The translations under genes and the position numbers were made by a program. Positions 8,580 to 16,953 of a DNA stretch of 64,000 nucleotides are shown here, piece after piece (positions within the stretch are counted from its first letter, which is position 1; every line of letters begins with the position of its first letter). The notes under the pieces are model-generated. The model did no database searches, had not been told where the DNA came from, and saw only the letters and a list, made by a program, of their open reading frames with translations. The DNA is from an uncultured Saprospiraceae bacterium. GTDB lineage: Bacteria > Bacteroidota > Bacteroidia > Chitinophagales > Saprospiraceae. Location: NCBI GenBank assembly GCA_937941765.1, contig CALDGQ010000018.1, positions 1-64,000 on the forward strand, given 5' to 3'.

Positions 8580-9251
8580 ATGCTTCGGTACACCGCTTTA
8601 CTCTTTTCATTTGTGATGCATCCAATATTCATCATTACGTATATGCTGATATTGTTGATCCTGATCAATCCATATTTATTTGGAGTGAGCAGTATTGGTG
8701 ATTTTGAAGTCAAAAAATTGATTCTCGTCATTTTCATGTCTACCGTTTTTATACCAGGATTTGCGATTGGGATGATGAAGGCATTGGGTTTGGTGAATTC
8801 AGTGCATATGAACGAACGAGAAGAAAGATATGGACCATTCATCGCAACGGGAATTTTCTACCTCGCAACTTTTCGATATTTATTATATTATCCACAAGTC
8901 CCTTTAGCTTTCAAAATTTTTGTGTTGGGATCCTGTATTGGATTATTTGTAGCATTCTTTATTAACCTTTGGTCCAAAATCAGTCTACACGCTGTTGGAA
9001 TGGGTGGATTAATTGGGATGATATTGATAACCATTCTTCTATTCAGTCACGATAGTTTTATAATTCCGATGAATACATTTGGAACCCTTCATGTCAGTAC
9101 CATTATTCTTTTGATGGTTGGAATTGTTATGGCAGGAATCGTCGGTACTTCAAGATTAATCCTCGAAGCGCATGAACCAATTGACCTATATGGTGGTTAC
9201 ATGGTAGGATTCATTACCCAATTTATTGGACTCTATTTCCTCTACTATTAA
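8580..9251 (+). CDS. PAP2-like integral membrane protein
   Basis: A 223-residue protein with six or seven membrane segments. TSRLILEAHEPIDLYGG near residues 190-206 matches motif 3 of the PAP2 phosphatase superfamily exactly (S-R-x5-H-x3-D). Motif 2 is degenerate (SLHAVGMGG in place of PSGH) and motif 1 (K-x6-R-P) is not recognisable, although NEREERYGPF may correspond to it. It may therefore be a non-classical or inactive lipid phosphatase. The ATG at 8580 was used; an upstream in-frame ATG at 8484 lies inside the repeat. The kmo-like gene starts 9 bp downstream, so co-transcription is likely. Confidence 0.7.
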   Translation: MLRYTALLFSFVMHPIFIITYMLILLILINPYLFGVSSIGDFEVKKLILVIFMSTVFIPGFAIGMMKALGLVNSVHMNEREERYGPFIATGIFYLATFRYLLYYPQVPLAFKIFVLGSCIGLFVAFFINLWSKISLHAVGMGGLIGMILITILLFSHDSFIIPMNTFGTLHVSTIILLMVGIVMAGIVGTSRLILEAHEPIDLYGGYMVGFITQFIGLYFLYY

Positions 9252-9260
9252 TTGTAAAAA

Positions 9261-10628
9261 ATGACGCCTAAAAATAAACAAGTTGTGGTCGTTGGTGCCG
9301 GACTCGTGGGTTCTCTTATGTCCATATTGCTGGCAAAAAGAGGATACAAAGTTGATGTCTACGAACGAAGAAGTGACATGCGTAAAGCAGATATTGATGG
9401 TGGTCGCTCCATAAATCTAGCATTAAGTACACGTGGTTGGCGAGCATTGGAAAAAGCCGGTATCAAATCCAAAATTGAATCAGTCGGTCTACCCTTAAAA
9501 CAACGAATGATGCATTCGCTTGATGGGAAATTGACACCGCAAGCCTATGGAAAAGAAGGAGAAGCTATTTATTCAGTTTCGCGAGCGGCTTTGAATATTG
9601 AATTGATGGAAGTTGCGGATCAATATAATGAAAGTCAATTTCATTTTAATCAAAGATGTCGACGACTTGATTTGAGAAAAAGTGTTTTACATTTTGAAAA
9701 TCAAGTTTCTAAAGAAAAAACAGAAGTAAGTACACCATTGATTCTTGGTACGGATGGTGCCTTTTCTGCTATCAGAAGTACCTTACAAAGAACTCCTCGA
9801 TTCAATTATGCACAACATTATTTACCTCATGGTTATAAGGAACTCACGATTCCTGCTGGACCAAACAGTGAACATGTAATGGATGTAACCTCTTTGCATA
9901 TTTGGCCAAGAGGACATTTTATGATGATTGCACTTCCTAATTTAGATGGAAGTTTTACCTGCACTTTATTTTTACCATTTGAAGGAGAACAATCTTTTGA
10001 AAAATTAAATTCAACAGAAAACATCTCGTCTTTTTTCAATCAATACTTTGCAGATGCGGTTCCATTGATGCCGACATTACTAGAAGATTTCAATGAAAAT
10101 CCGACAAGCGCTTTGGTCACCATCCGTTGCAATCCTTGGAACTATAAAGATAATGTCTTACTGATGGGAGATGCGAGTCATGCGATTGTTCCTTTTTATG
10201 GGCAGGGTATGAATTCTGGATTTGAAGATTGTACATTACTAGATAATTTGATCGATGAGAAAAATGGAATCTGGAATGATATCATCAACACTTTCAACGA
10301 TACCAGAATCAAAGATGCAGACGCGATTGCAGATTTGGCATTGCGAAACTTCATAGAAATGCGCGATCTAGTTGGTGATCCAATGTTCTTATTGAGAAAA
10401 AAAATTGCGGCTCATTTCCACAAAAAATACCCTAAAGATTTTATCCCCGTTTATTCAATGGTGACTTTTTCCAATATTCCATATTCAGAAGCACTGGCAG
10501 AAAGTAAAGCACAAGATCAGCTGTTTGAAAAAATTCTAGCGATTGAAAATATTGAAGAAGATTGGAATACAGATGAAGTGGAGAGTATTTTCAAATCTTG
10601 GTTGTTTAATAAACAAAAAGTAGTTTAA
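9261..10628 (+). CDS. kmo: Kynurenine 3-monooxygenase (FAD-dependent)
   Basis: A 455-residue flavin hydroxylase that converts L-kynurenine to 3-hydroxykynurenine with NADPH and O2, in tryptophan catabolism or the eukaryote-like de novo NAD pathway. The FAD-binding Rossmann motif VVVVGAGLVGSLMSILLAKRG lies near residues 8-28. The substrate-site signature DGGRSINLALSTRGWRAL is near 46-63, and the second FAD motif VLLMGDASHAIVPFYGQGMN is near 302-321. Length and motifs fit KMO well. It follows the PAP2-like gene by 9 bp. No other kynurenine-pathway gene is adjacent; a cyclase-family hydrolase at 53725 could be a formamidase, but that is speculative. Confidence 0.9.
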   Translation: MTPKNKQVVVVGAGLVGSLMSILLAKRGYKVDVYERRSDMRKADIDGGRSINLALSTRGWRALEKAGIKSKIESVGLPLKQRMMHSLDGKLTPQAYGKEGEAIYSVSRAALNIELMEVADQYNESQFHFNQRCRRLDLRKSVLHFENQVSKEKTEVSTPLILGTDGAFSAIRSTLQRTPRFNYAQHYLPHGYKELTIPAGPNSEHVMDVTSLHIWPRGHFMMIALPNLDGSFTCTLFLPFEGEQSFEKLNSTENISSFFNQYFADAVPLMPTLLEDFNENPTSALVTIRCNPWNYKDNVLLMGDASHAIVPFYGQGMNSGFEDCTLLDNLIDEKNGIWNDIINTFNDTRIKDADAIADLALRNFIEMRDLVGDPMFLLRKKIAAHFHKKYPKDFIPVYSMVTFSNIPYSEALAESKAQDQLFEKILAIENIEEDWNTDEVESIFKSWLFNKQKVV

Positions 10629-10769
10629 AAACAATTTCATTTTTGTCCTTCAATTTTTAAATTATCCAACATTGTATTTACGTACTCCTCACGTACCCAA
10701 CTCATCACTAAAAACTCATAATTCATAACTACCCCACGAAACAAGATCCACTGTGCACTTTAAACTTAA

Positions 10770-11210
10770 TCACTTTACACTTTTTTTTACAAATTCCTCC
10801 TTAACCACCCGATTCCCAAACAAAGTAAACAACCCAATCATATACGACAAAAAAGCAATTGAAAAACCAATAAAAAGAAAAAAGTCTCTGTCAAATCTAT
10901 GTCTCATTCCCATATTGAATTCTTTGAACACAAAAAAAGCACCAACACACCAACCAAGTATCATTAAGCATGAAACACCTTGAATAAATTTTCGGGTCAA
11001 ATCAATTCGAAAAAACAAACCTAGTGTAATCACAAAAAACAAGGAGAATCCTCCTAAGATAATAAGCCAATCATCTGTTTTAGGTACCTCCCAACGATCA
11101 CCGTTTGCTAATCGCTCCAAAGCAAAAAAAATGAACATCATAAAACATAACGTCAGCATTAAAAATATAATCGTGACAATAGAAGTAATTTGAAAATTGT
11201 TTTTGAACAT
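10770..11210 (-). CDS. Hypothetical four-helix membrane protein
   Basis: A 146-residue protein of unknown function when started at the ATG at 11210; an in-frame TTG at 11234 would add eight residues. Four hydrophobic segments are visible (about 6-30, 45-62, 72-90 and 105-128), with charged loops such as NGDRWEVPKTDDW between the first two. No catalytic motif is seen. The stop lies in a stretch that shares a 14-mer with the repeat at 8.4 kb. It stands alone, convergent with kmo and divergent from dapD. Confidence 0.65.
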   Translation of the reverse strand: MFKNNFQITSIVTIIFLMLTLCFMMFIFFALERLANGDRWEVPKTDDWLIILGGFSLFFVITLGLFFRIDLTRKFIQGVSCLMILGWCVGAFFVFKEFNMGMRHRFDRDFFLFIGFSIAFLSYMIGLFTLFGNRVVKEEFVKKSVK

Positions 11211-11290
11211 AGTACTACTTGTACGGTTAAACAAAAAAGGTAATTTTACACCGACGAAAATTTAACTAAAAAATACATAAACATATTTTA

Positions 11291-12109
11291 ATGGATACAA
11301 TTAAAAAAACAATTGAAGCAGCATGGGATGACCGATCATTGCTAGAAAAAAGTGAAACCAAAGCTGCGATTAAACAAGTCATTGATCACTTGGATGTTGG
11401 AAAATTACGTGTTGCAGAACCAGGCAACGATAATAAATGGATTGTCAATGAATGGGTAAAAAAAGCAGTGGTTTTATATTTCCCGATTGCGCAAATGGAA
11501 ACCATCGAAGTAGGACCTTTTGAATTTCATGACAAAATTCCATTGAAAAAAAATTACGCGGAATTAGGCGTTCGAGTCGTACCTCATGCTATCGCAAGAC
11601 ATGGGGCATTTTTGGAAAAAGGAGTGATCATGATGCCGAGTTATGTCAACATTGGTGCGCACGTAGGTAGTGGCACGATGGTAGACACTTGGGCAACTGT
11701 TGGTAGCTGTGCACAAATTGGTCGCAATGTTCACCTCAGCGGAGGCGTCGGAATTGGAGGAGTCTTAGAACCATTACAAGCAACGCCAACTATCATTGAA
11801 GACAACTGTTTTATTGGTTCAAGATGCATTGTAGTAGAAGGTGTTCGGGTTATGAAAGAAGCAGTTTTAGGTGCAAATGTAGTTTTAACACAATCTACAC
11901 ACATAATTGATGTGACTTCCAGCGAACCAAAAACGTTAAAAGGCGTAGTACCTGAAGGTTCTGTAGTTATTCCAGGAACCTATACCAAATCATTTCCAGC
12001 AGGAGACTATCAAGTTGCCTGTGCCTTGATCATCGGAAAACGAAAAGAATCGACTGATAAAAAAGTATCTTTGAACCAGGCTTTGAGAGACTTCAACGTA
12101 GCAGTCTAA
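11291..12109 (+). CDS. dapD: 2,3,4,5-tetrahydropyridine-2,6-dicarboxylate N-succinyltransferase
   Basis: A 272-residue cytoplasmic enzyme of the succinylase branch of lysine/meso-diaminopimelate synthesis. It transfers succinyl from succinyl-CoA to tetrahydrodipicolinate. An N-terminal helical domain (1-95) is followed by a left-handed parallel beta-helix of hexapeptide repeats, for example GVIMMPSYVNIGAHVGSGTM near residues 108-127 and GVLEPLQATPTIIEDNCFIG near 155-174, the classic DapD segment. The length is normal. It lies 10 bp upstream of an M1 peptidase gene and could be co-transcribed with it. Confidence 0.95.
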   Translation: MDTIKKTIEAAWDDRSLLEKSETKAAIKQVIDHLDVGKLRVAEPGNDNKWIVNEWVKKAVVLYFPIAQMETIEVGPFEFHDKIPLKKNYAELGVRVVPHAIARHGAFLEKGVIMMPSYVNIGAHVGSGTMVDTWATVGSCAQIGRNVHLSGGVGIGGVLEPLQATPTIIEDNCFIGSRCIVVEGVRVMKEAVLGANVVLTQSTHIIDVTSSEPKTLKGVVPEGSVVIPGTYTKSFPAGDYQVACALIIGKRKESTDKKVSLNQALRDFNVAV

Positions 12110-12119
12110 AATAAACAAT

Positions 12120-14723
12120 ATGAAATACACGATTCACTTTTTATTGAGCATGACCTTATTCTTATTTGGTTGCAATGCTTCCAAAAAAATAACAGACAAC
12201 ACCCCAACTGTTGAATTTGAGGATTTGGATACCATGGTCATCACTGCTCCAAAGATTCCTGTCAGTCCTGAAGATTATCAATTGCCAACTTACAGAAAAA
12301 GTTTTCATAGAAAAAGTGATCTTATTCACACCAAGTTAGATTTGAATTTTGATTGGGCAAAACAACAAGTAATTGGAGTCGCGGATTTGACATTTACGCC
12401 ATACTTTCATCCTTCCAATGAAGTGACATTAGATGCAGTAGGTTTTACTATCAACAAAATCACGATGTCTGGTACTCCATTAAAGTATGATTACGATGGT
12501 AAGAAGTTGAAAATCCAACTAGGAAAAACATACACCAAAGGTCAAGAATACAAATTGAAAATTGACTACATAGCAGAACCAGCCAAATCTGCAACTGAAA
12601 AAGGTGGAGCCATTACATCAGATCAAGGTTTGTTTTTTATCAACCACGATGGTAGTGATCCAAATAAACCAATGCAAATATGGACACAAGGAGAAACCGA
12701 AAACAATTCCAGATGGTTTCCAACAGTTGACAAACCAAACGAAAGATGTACACAAGAATTGACGTTGACAGTCGACGATAAATTCAAAACATTAAGTAAT
12801 GGAGTCTTAACCTCTTCCAAGAAAAATGGGAATGGAACTCGTACGGATACCTACAAAATGGAATTGCCGCATGCACCTTATTTGTTCATGATTGCGGTCG
12901 GAGAATTCGCAGTAGTCACTGAAAAATGGAATGGCATTGACCTTGAATACTATGTCGAACCAGAGTACAAAAAAGATGCAAAGAAGATATTCAATCATAC
13001 GCCAGAAATGTTGACTTTTTTCTCTAATAAATTAGGCGTTCCTTATCCTTGGTCCAAATATTCTCAGGTAATTGTTCGCAATTTTGTTTCAGGTGCAATG
13101 GAAAATACAACCGGCGTTATTTTCGGTGACTTTGTTCAGAAAGATGAAAGAGAATTGTTAGATAGTCATAATGATTTGATCGTTGCACATGAATTGTTTC
13201 ACCATTGGTTTGGAGATTATGTTACTTGTGAGAGTTGGGCGAACCTTACGATGAATGAAGGTTTTGCCAATTATGGAGAATACTTATGGTTTGAACATAA
13301 ATACGGTGTTGAATATGCTGCACAACATTTGATGAATGAACAACGAGGCTATATAGGTTCGTCCGCCTCCAATATGCACAACCTAATCGATTTCCAATAT
13401 CGGGACAAAGAAGACATGTTTGATGCACACAGTTACAACAAAGGTGGCGCCGTGCTTCATATGTTACGTAACTATGTAGGTGACGAGGCTTTCTGGGCTT
13501 CCTTAAATAAATACTTAAAAGACAATGCTTACTCTGCCGTCGAAGCACATGATCTACGGCTTGCATTCGAAGCAGTTACAGGAGAAGATTTAAATTGGTT
13601 TTTCAATCAATGGTATTTTGCGGCTGGACATCCTGTTTTAGATATCAATTATGGATATGATGAAGCTGCTCAAAAAGCATTGGTAACTATCGAACAAAAG
13701 CAAGATCCAGACAGAAGCATTCCTATTTTTGTAATGCCGGTTGCGATTGATGTTTATGACCAAAATGGGAAAAAGACAAGACACAACGTGATTATTGACA
13801 AAAGAAAGCAATCGTTTTCATTTGATGTAAATGATGCACCGACGTTGATCAATTTCGATGGCGACAAAATGCTATTATGTGAAAAGACAGAAAATAAATC
13901 CAAAGAAAACTTAGTCTTTCAATACTTTCATTCAGATCAATTCAGAGATAAGTTTGATGCATTGTATGCAGTTGGTGATCAAAAAACAACTGCTTCAAGA
14001 GCGATGTTAGTAGATGCATTACAAAATCCGTTTTATGGAATTCGTAAAATGGCTTTGGACAAAATGAATAAGGTAAGTGAAGAAGGATTGGATGAAGTGG
14101 TTAAATTAGCAAGCAATGATCCAAAATCTCAAGTACGGGCAGCAGCTTTAAAATTGCTCGGAAAAGAGGGTAGAGAAAAAGACAAAAGCACGATCAAAAA
14201 TGTATTGTTAAAAGATAAATCTTATACTGTTATTTCAGAAGGGATCAGAGCTTTATTTCAATTAGATAAAGCAGCAGCATTAGAAGTCGCTGAGCAAATG
14301 CAAAATGAAAAGAGTGGGAAAATCCTTGGAGCGGTCGGAAACATGTATGCGATGAATGCAGATGAAAAGTACATTCCATTCTTTGAAAACAACTGGGACA
14401 AACTAGACGGCTACGATGCGATTGAGTTCATGGGCAATTATCTAGCAATGGTCAAACAAACAAATGAAAATAAGCTGGCTAGTAGTATATCAAAATTGAA
14501 AGCAGTTGCATTAGATGTTGGTAGTTCTCCATGGAGAAGATTAGGTGCCACCAAAGCAATGAGCGATCTTCGTAACAATTATAATGCGGATGCTGATTCA
14601 GAAATGGATGCCGATAAAAAAACACAACTTCGGGATATGGCTCGGTCGATTACGGATATGGTTCAGGAGATTAAGACTAAAGAGACCAATGATCAGTTGA
14701 AGGAGGTTTATCAGAATTTTTAG
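12120..14723 (+). CDS. M1 family metallopeptidase with C-terminal HEAT-like repeats
   Basis: An 867-residue aminopeptidase-N-type enzyme. An N-terminal lipoprotein signal with Cys at about 18 (LFLFGCNAS) suggests anchoring to the outer or inner membrane. The exopeptidase motif GAMEN is near residue 323, followed by the zinc site HELFHHWFGDY near 354-364 and the third ligand in NEGFANY near 377. A catalytic Tyr follows downstream in the thermolysin-like domain. The C-terminal third (about 610-850) has HEAT-like helical pairs, e.g. SQVRAAALKLLGKEG. It probably trims peptides at the cell surface. It follows dapD by 10 bp. Confidence 0.92.
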   Translation: MKYTIHFLLSMTLFLFGCNASKKITDNTPTVEFEDLDTMVITAPKIPVSPEDYQLPTYRKSFHRKSDLIHTKLDLNFDWAKQQVIGVADLTFTPYFHPSNEVTLDAVGFTINKITMSGTPLKYDYDGKKLKIQLGKTYTKGQEYKLKIDYIAEPAKSATEKGGAITSDQGLFFINHDGSDPNKPMQIWTQGETENNSRWFPTVDKPNERCTQELTLTVDDKFKTLSNGVLTSSKKNGNGTRTDTYKMELPHAPYLFMIAVGEFAVVTEKWNGIDLEYYVEPEYKKDAKKIFNHTPEMLTFFSNKLGVPYPWSKYSQVIVRNFVSGAMENTTGVIFGDFVQKDERELLDSHNDLIVAHELFHHWFGDYVTCESWANLTMNEGFANYGEYLWFEHKYGVEYAAQHLMNEQRGYIGSSASNMHNLIDFQYRDKEDMFDAHSYNKGGAVLHMLRNYVGDEAFWASLNKYLKDNAYSAVEAHDLRLAFEAVTGEDLNWFFNQWYFAAGHPVLDINYGYDEAAQKALVTIEQKQDPDRSIPIFVMPVAIDVYDQNGKKTRHNVIIDKRKQSFSFDVNDAPTLINFDGDKMLLCEKTENKSKENLVFQYFHSDQFRDKFDALYAVGDQKTTASRAMLVDALQNPFYGIRKMALDKMNKVSEEGLDEVVKLASNDPKSQVRAAALKLLGKEGREKDKSTIKNVLLKDKSYTVISEGIRALFQLDKAAALEVAEQMQNEKSGKILGAVGNMYAMNADEKYIPFFENNWDKLDGYDAIEFMGNYLAMVKQTNENKLASSISKLKAVALDVGSSPWRRLGATKAMSDLRNNYNADADSEMDADKKTQLRDMARSITDMVQEIKTKETNDQLKEVYQNF

Positions 14724-14735
14724 TACTAAAATTAA

Positions 14736-14840
14736 AATCCGTTTGTTTTCAATGCAAAGGAATTGGCGACAGGTATTTATTATTATGAAATTGTGAAGGA
14801 TGATAATGTGATTGATAGTGGAAAAATAATTGTGGAATAA
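14736..14840 (+). pseudogene. Remnant of a T9SS type A C-terminal sorting domain
   Basis: Right after a TAA at 14733-14735, 34 codons read NPFVFNAKELATGIYYYEI followed by VKDDNVIDSGKIIVE and a stop at 14838-14840. The A-x-G-I-Y-Y-Y x-I pattern and the K-I-I-V-E end are the hallmark tail of T9SS type A sorting domains. No start codon or upstream part exists, so this is the fossil 3' end of a lost secreted-protein gene, now fused behind the M1 peptidase stop codon. Confidence 0.7.
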
Positions 14841-14908
14841 ACAATGATATAGAAAATTTTGAATTTAGAGAGTAACCAAAGATTGCTCCCTAATTCCAAA
14901 TTCTAGTG

Positions 14909-15079
14909 CTATTTCTCTTTTCTAACACCTTTAAATTTGCCACCAGAAGTTTTTACATCCATAAACTTTCCATCAGAACCTCTTTTAACAAAGAGCCCTG
15001 TTTTCGGATTTAAAACTTGGCTACGATTTTTGACAGCACCTTTTCTAGCACCATCTCCATAAGGCTTATTTTTTGCCAT
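14909..15079 (-). CDS. Small basic conserved protein (56 residues)
   Basis: The 56-residue product begins MAKNKPYGDGARKGAVKNRS and contains the pieces LNPKTGLFVKR and GKFMDVKTSGGKFKGVRKEK. This matches a small, widely distributed uncharacterised family of Lys/Gly-rich proteins that I recall from many bacteria. It has no membrane segment, and the high positive charge suggests nucleic-acid or ribosome contact, which is inference. The reading frame is open upstream to an ATG at 15220, but the conserved part starts at 15079, so the short form is preferred. It sits downstream of the toxin-antitoxin pair, separated from it by a strong hairpin. Confidence 0.7.
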   Translation of the reverse strand: MAKNKPYGDGARKGAVKNRSQVLNPKTGLFVKRGSDGKFMDVKTSGGKFKGVRKEK

Positions 15080-15203
15080 AATAGTCTGATTTAAACTGAA
15101 TATTCTATTTGATACTAAGGCGAACATTCTTTCAGCCCAAGGAATAATAGTACTTTTTAATACCTTTACGGTGAAGGAAAAACCTTGAAAACTTTCTTTC
15201 CCG

Positions 15204-15229
15204 CCGAAGCCTAATTCCATTAGCTTCGG
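15204..15229. terminator. Strong hairpin downstream of the toxin-antitoxin pair
   Basis: CCGAAGC-C-TAAT (15204-15215) pairs with ATTAGCTTCGG (15219-15229) with one bulge and a 3-nt loop. In the plus direction it is followed by TATTTTTAT. On the minus strand it lies 6 bp after the antitoxin stop codon, without a clear U-tract, so it may act as an attenuating hairpin there. Confidence 0.5.
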
Positions 15230-15234
15230 TATTT

Positions 15235-16239
15235 TTATATTTGCTTTATATCAAACGCATAATTGTAATTGATTAACTTATTCTTTTCCTTATTTTCAAT
15301 CCAACCTATTTCTTTATGACTAAAATCAATCATTTCAGTAGTTGAGGAAGATTCAAAAGTTGTAGCAACAAGTTTTAAAATTGAAAGTTCTAAATCCGAA
15401 AACAATTCAGAATTAAATTCTCGATTTTCAAATGACGTAAATTTTTCACCCATTATTCCTTTACCATAATCATGAATTATAGTTTCGATATGATTTCCAT
15501 TTGAAATATATTCAAAAATGCTATTAAAATTATATGGTACAGGTCCCCACTTAATCGCCCTATATTTTAGTCCACTAATTGAAAAACACGAGGTTCGAAA
15601 TGCGAGAAAATCAGAATAAAAAAGAAGTTTATTCAACTTGGTTTTAAACGGTTTTACGTTAATTGCAAAGTAAACTATCATCTCAGTCAACTTTGACATA
15701 TTAGGTTTTACATAACCTGTATAAAGATCTGGAAGAGTATTCTTCATCAAGTAATTTTCTACATTTGTATGAAAAAAATTCTTTTTTTCCAGAGAGATCA
15801 TTTCCTCAACACTTGTTATTAAATTTTCTTTTTTCTTCTTATTAAGAACATCCGATAATTGAATAAGTGAAAGAAATTTTTTTGGATCACTCGCTAATTG
15901 CAAAATCCGACCATTAGAAATTGAAGGCATCTCTCCATTTTCATAATTCCGGTAACTATTTATACCAAAGCCTAAAATCTCTGACATTTTACTTGCTGAT
16001 AAGTTATATCTTAATCTAATTTCTTTAATCTCATTTGGAAAAGGGATTTTATACTTATTTCTATATTGATTATATACTTGTAACAAGTTTACATTATCTA
16101 ATTCTGTTGTTGTGAATTGTTCAGCACTATCTTCACATAAATAAAATAAACTATTTAATTGAAAATCTTCTTTCCGAAAATTAAGTGATCTACTTTCATA
16201 AGAAAGCTTCATTTCTTTACCTGAAATCGGGCTTTTCAT
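15235..16239 (-). CDS. MqsA-like antitoxin with HTH and C-terminal Panacea (DUF4065) domain
   Basis: The 334-residue antitoxin has three parts. Residues 1-70 are an MqsA-like N-terminal domain (MKSPISGKEMKL, then YLCEDSAEQFTTTELD). Residues 80-130 are an HTH (EIKEIRLRYNLSASKMSEIL then GFGINSYRNYENGE). Residues 180-330 form a Panacea/SocA-like domain (KPFKTKLNKLLFYSDFLAFR, AIKWGPVPYNF). Panacea domains neutralise diverse toxins in known systems. The zinc-ligand cysteines of classical MqsA are absent (SPISG where CPxCG would be). The ATG at 16239 is preferred over an ATG at 16296 that lies inside the toxin gene. It starts 5 bp after the toxin stop. Confidence 0.85.
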   Translation of the reverse strand: MKSPISGKEMKLSYESRSLNFRKEDFQLNSLFYLCEDSAEQFTTTELDNVNLLQVYNQYRNKYKIPFPNEIKEIRLRYNLSASKMSEILGFGINSYRNYENGEMPSISNGRILQLASDPKKFLSLIQLSDVLNKKKKENLITSVEEMISLEKKNFFHTNVENYLMKNTLPDLYTGYVKPNMSKLTEMIVYFAINVKPFKTKLNKLLFYSDFLAFRTSCFSISGLKYRAIKWGPVPYNFNSIFEYISNGNHIETIIHDYGKGIMGEKFTSFENREFNSELFSDLELSILKLVATTFESSSTTEMIDFSHKEIGWIENKEKNKLINYNYAFDIKQI

Positions 16240-16244
16240 TTTAA

Positions 16245-16589
16245 CTATTTTAATGGATAATTCATTTGATGTTCGGAAATATGGAATGAGATGCAAATCA
16301 CTCTTTCTCCAAAATTTCCTAAAGTTATTTTAATATAAACTTCCTTTTCCTTGATAACTTTCCCAAAAACCCACATATCTGCTCCATTCATCATTCTTTC
16401 TTCTATAGGTCCTTCAGAATAATCTGGTACGGCCAATTTCTTTAAAATTTCTGTTCTTTCAATAGGTTTAATTTCTAAATCAATTAATGTTTGTGCATTC
16501 TTTGATCTACCAAAATAGAAGATATCATAGATAGATAACTTAGTTTTAAATTCATTTAGAAACGATGCTACTTCTTCTTCTGTACTCAT
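16245..16589 (-). CDS. MqsR-like toxin of a type II toxin-antitoxin system
   Basis: The 114-residue protein has an N-terminal FLNEFKTKLSIYDIFYFGRS segment, in which the Phe/Tyr-rich strand and Arg fit an RNase-type fold. The C-terminus is DYSEGPIEERMMNGADMWVF, then YIKITL, then ICISFHISEHQMNYPLK. From memory, this pattern belongs to small proteins annotated as MqsR-family toxins paired with MqsA/Panacea antitoxins. MqsR toxins are mRNA interferases; activity here is inferred from family and partner. It is the first gene of the operon, toxin before antitoxin, as in mqsRA, with a 5-bp gap. Confidence 0.75.
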   Translation of the reverse strand: MSTEEEVASFLNEFKTKLSIYDIFYFGRSKNAQTLIDLEIKPIERTEILKKLAVPDYSEGPIEERMMNGADMWVFGKVIKEKEVYIKITLGNFGERVICISFHISEHQMNYPLK

Positions 16590-16624
16590 AAAAAATCATA
16601 TCAGTCTCAAATGTAAACAATTTT

Positions 16625-16632
16625 CAAATATA
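16625..16632 (-). promoter_or_regulatory. Candidate -7 box of the toxin-antitoxin operon
   Basis: On the minus strand this reads TATATTTG, a match to TAnnTTTG, 36 bp upstream of the toxin ATG. The distance suits a short leader. A -33 element was not clear. Confidence 0.4.
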
Positions 16633-16861
16633 ATACACTTTAAAGTTGAATAAGGTTCAATAAATATACTATATGCCAACTTTTAAGTATGTTTTTATAA
16701 AAGTTTTAAGATCCGAACATTAGCAAGTATTGCTCATTATACAACCCCTTGATTTTCACCCTATTTTAAACTAAATTTATAGCCACAATCCAACCCGCAT
16801 ACCAATTAAAAACAAGGTGTAACTACCACAAAATCAAACGTTTAACTTGTTTAATAATTTA

Positions 16862-16869
16862 TATATTTG
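16862..16869 (+). promoter_or_regulatory. Candidate -7 box upstream of the DUF4175 gene
   Basis: TATATTTG fits TAnnTTTG and lies 84 bp before the ATG at 16954. A TTG occurs upstream in AACTTGTTTAAT, but closer than the usual spacing, so the assignment is tentative. Confidence 0.35.
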
Positions 16870-16953
16870 TTAATCCGCTGTTAATTCAACCCAAATAGCA
16901 ATCTTTTTGGACTAGAATAGGTTAATATTAAGTGGATAATTTCAATAAAAATA

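Larger units (their letters stand above)
16590..16953. other. Divergent intergenic region (toxin-antitoxin / DUF4175)
   Basis: No gene is seen. The region is AT-rich and carries two TAnnTTTG-type boxes, one facing each way (listed separately). No palindromic operator could be assigned with confidence for the antitoxin. Confidence 0.5.

Noticed and set aside
13246-13566. 106-residue minus-strand ORF
   Set aside because: It is antisense to the M1 peptidase zinc-site region, and the plus-strand frame has clear motifs.
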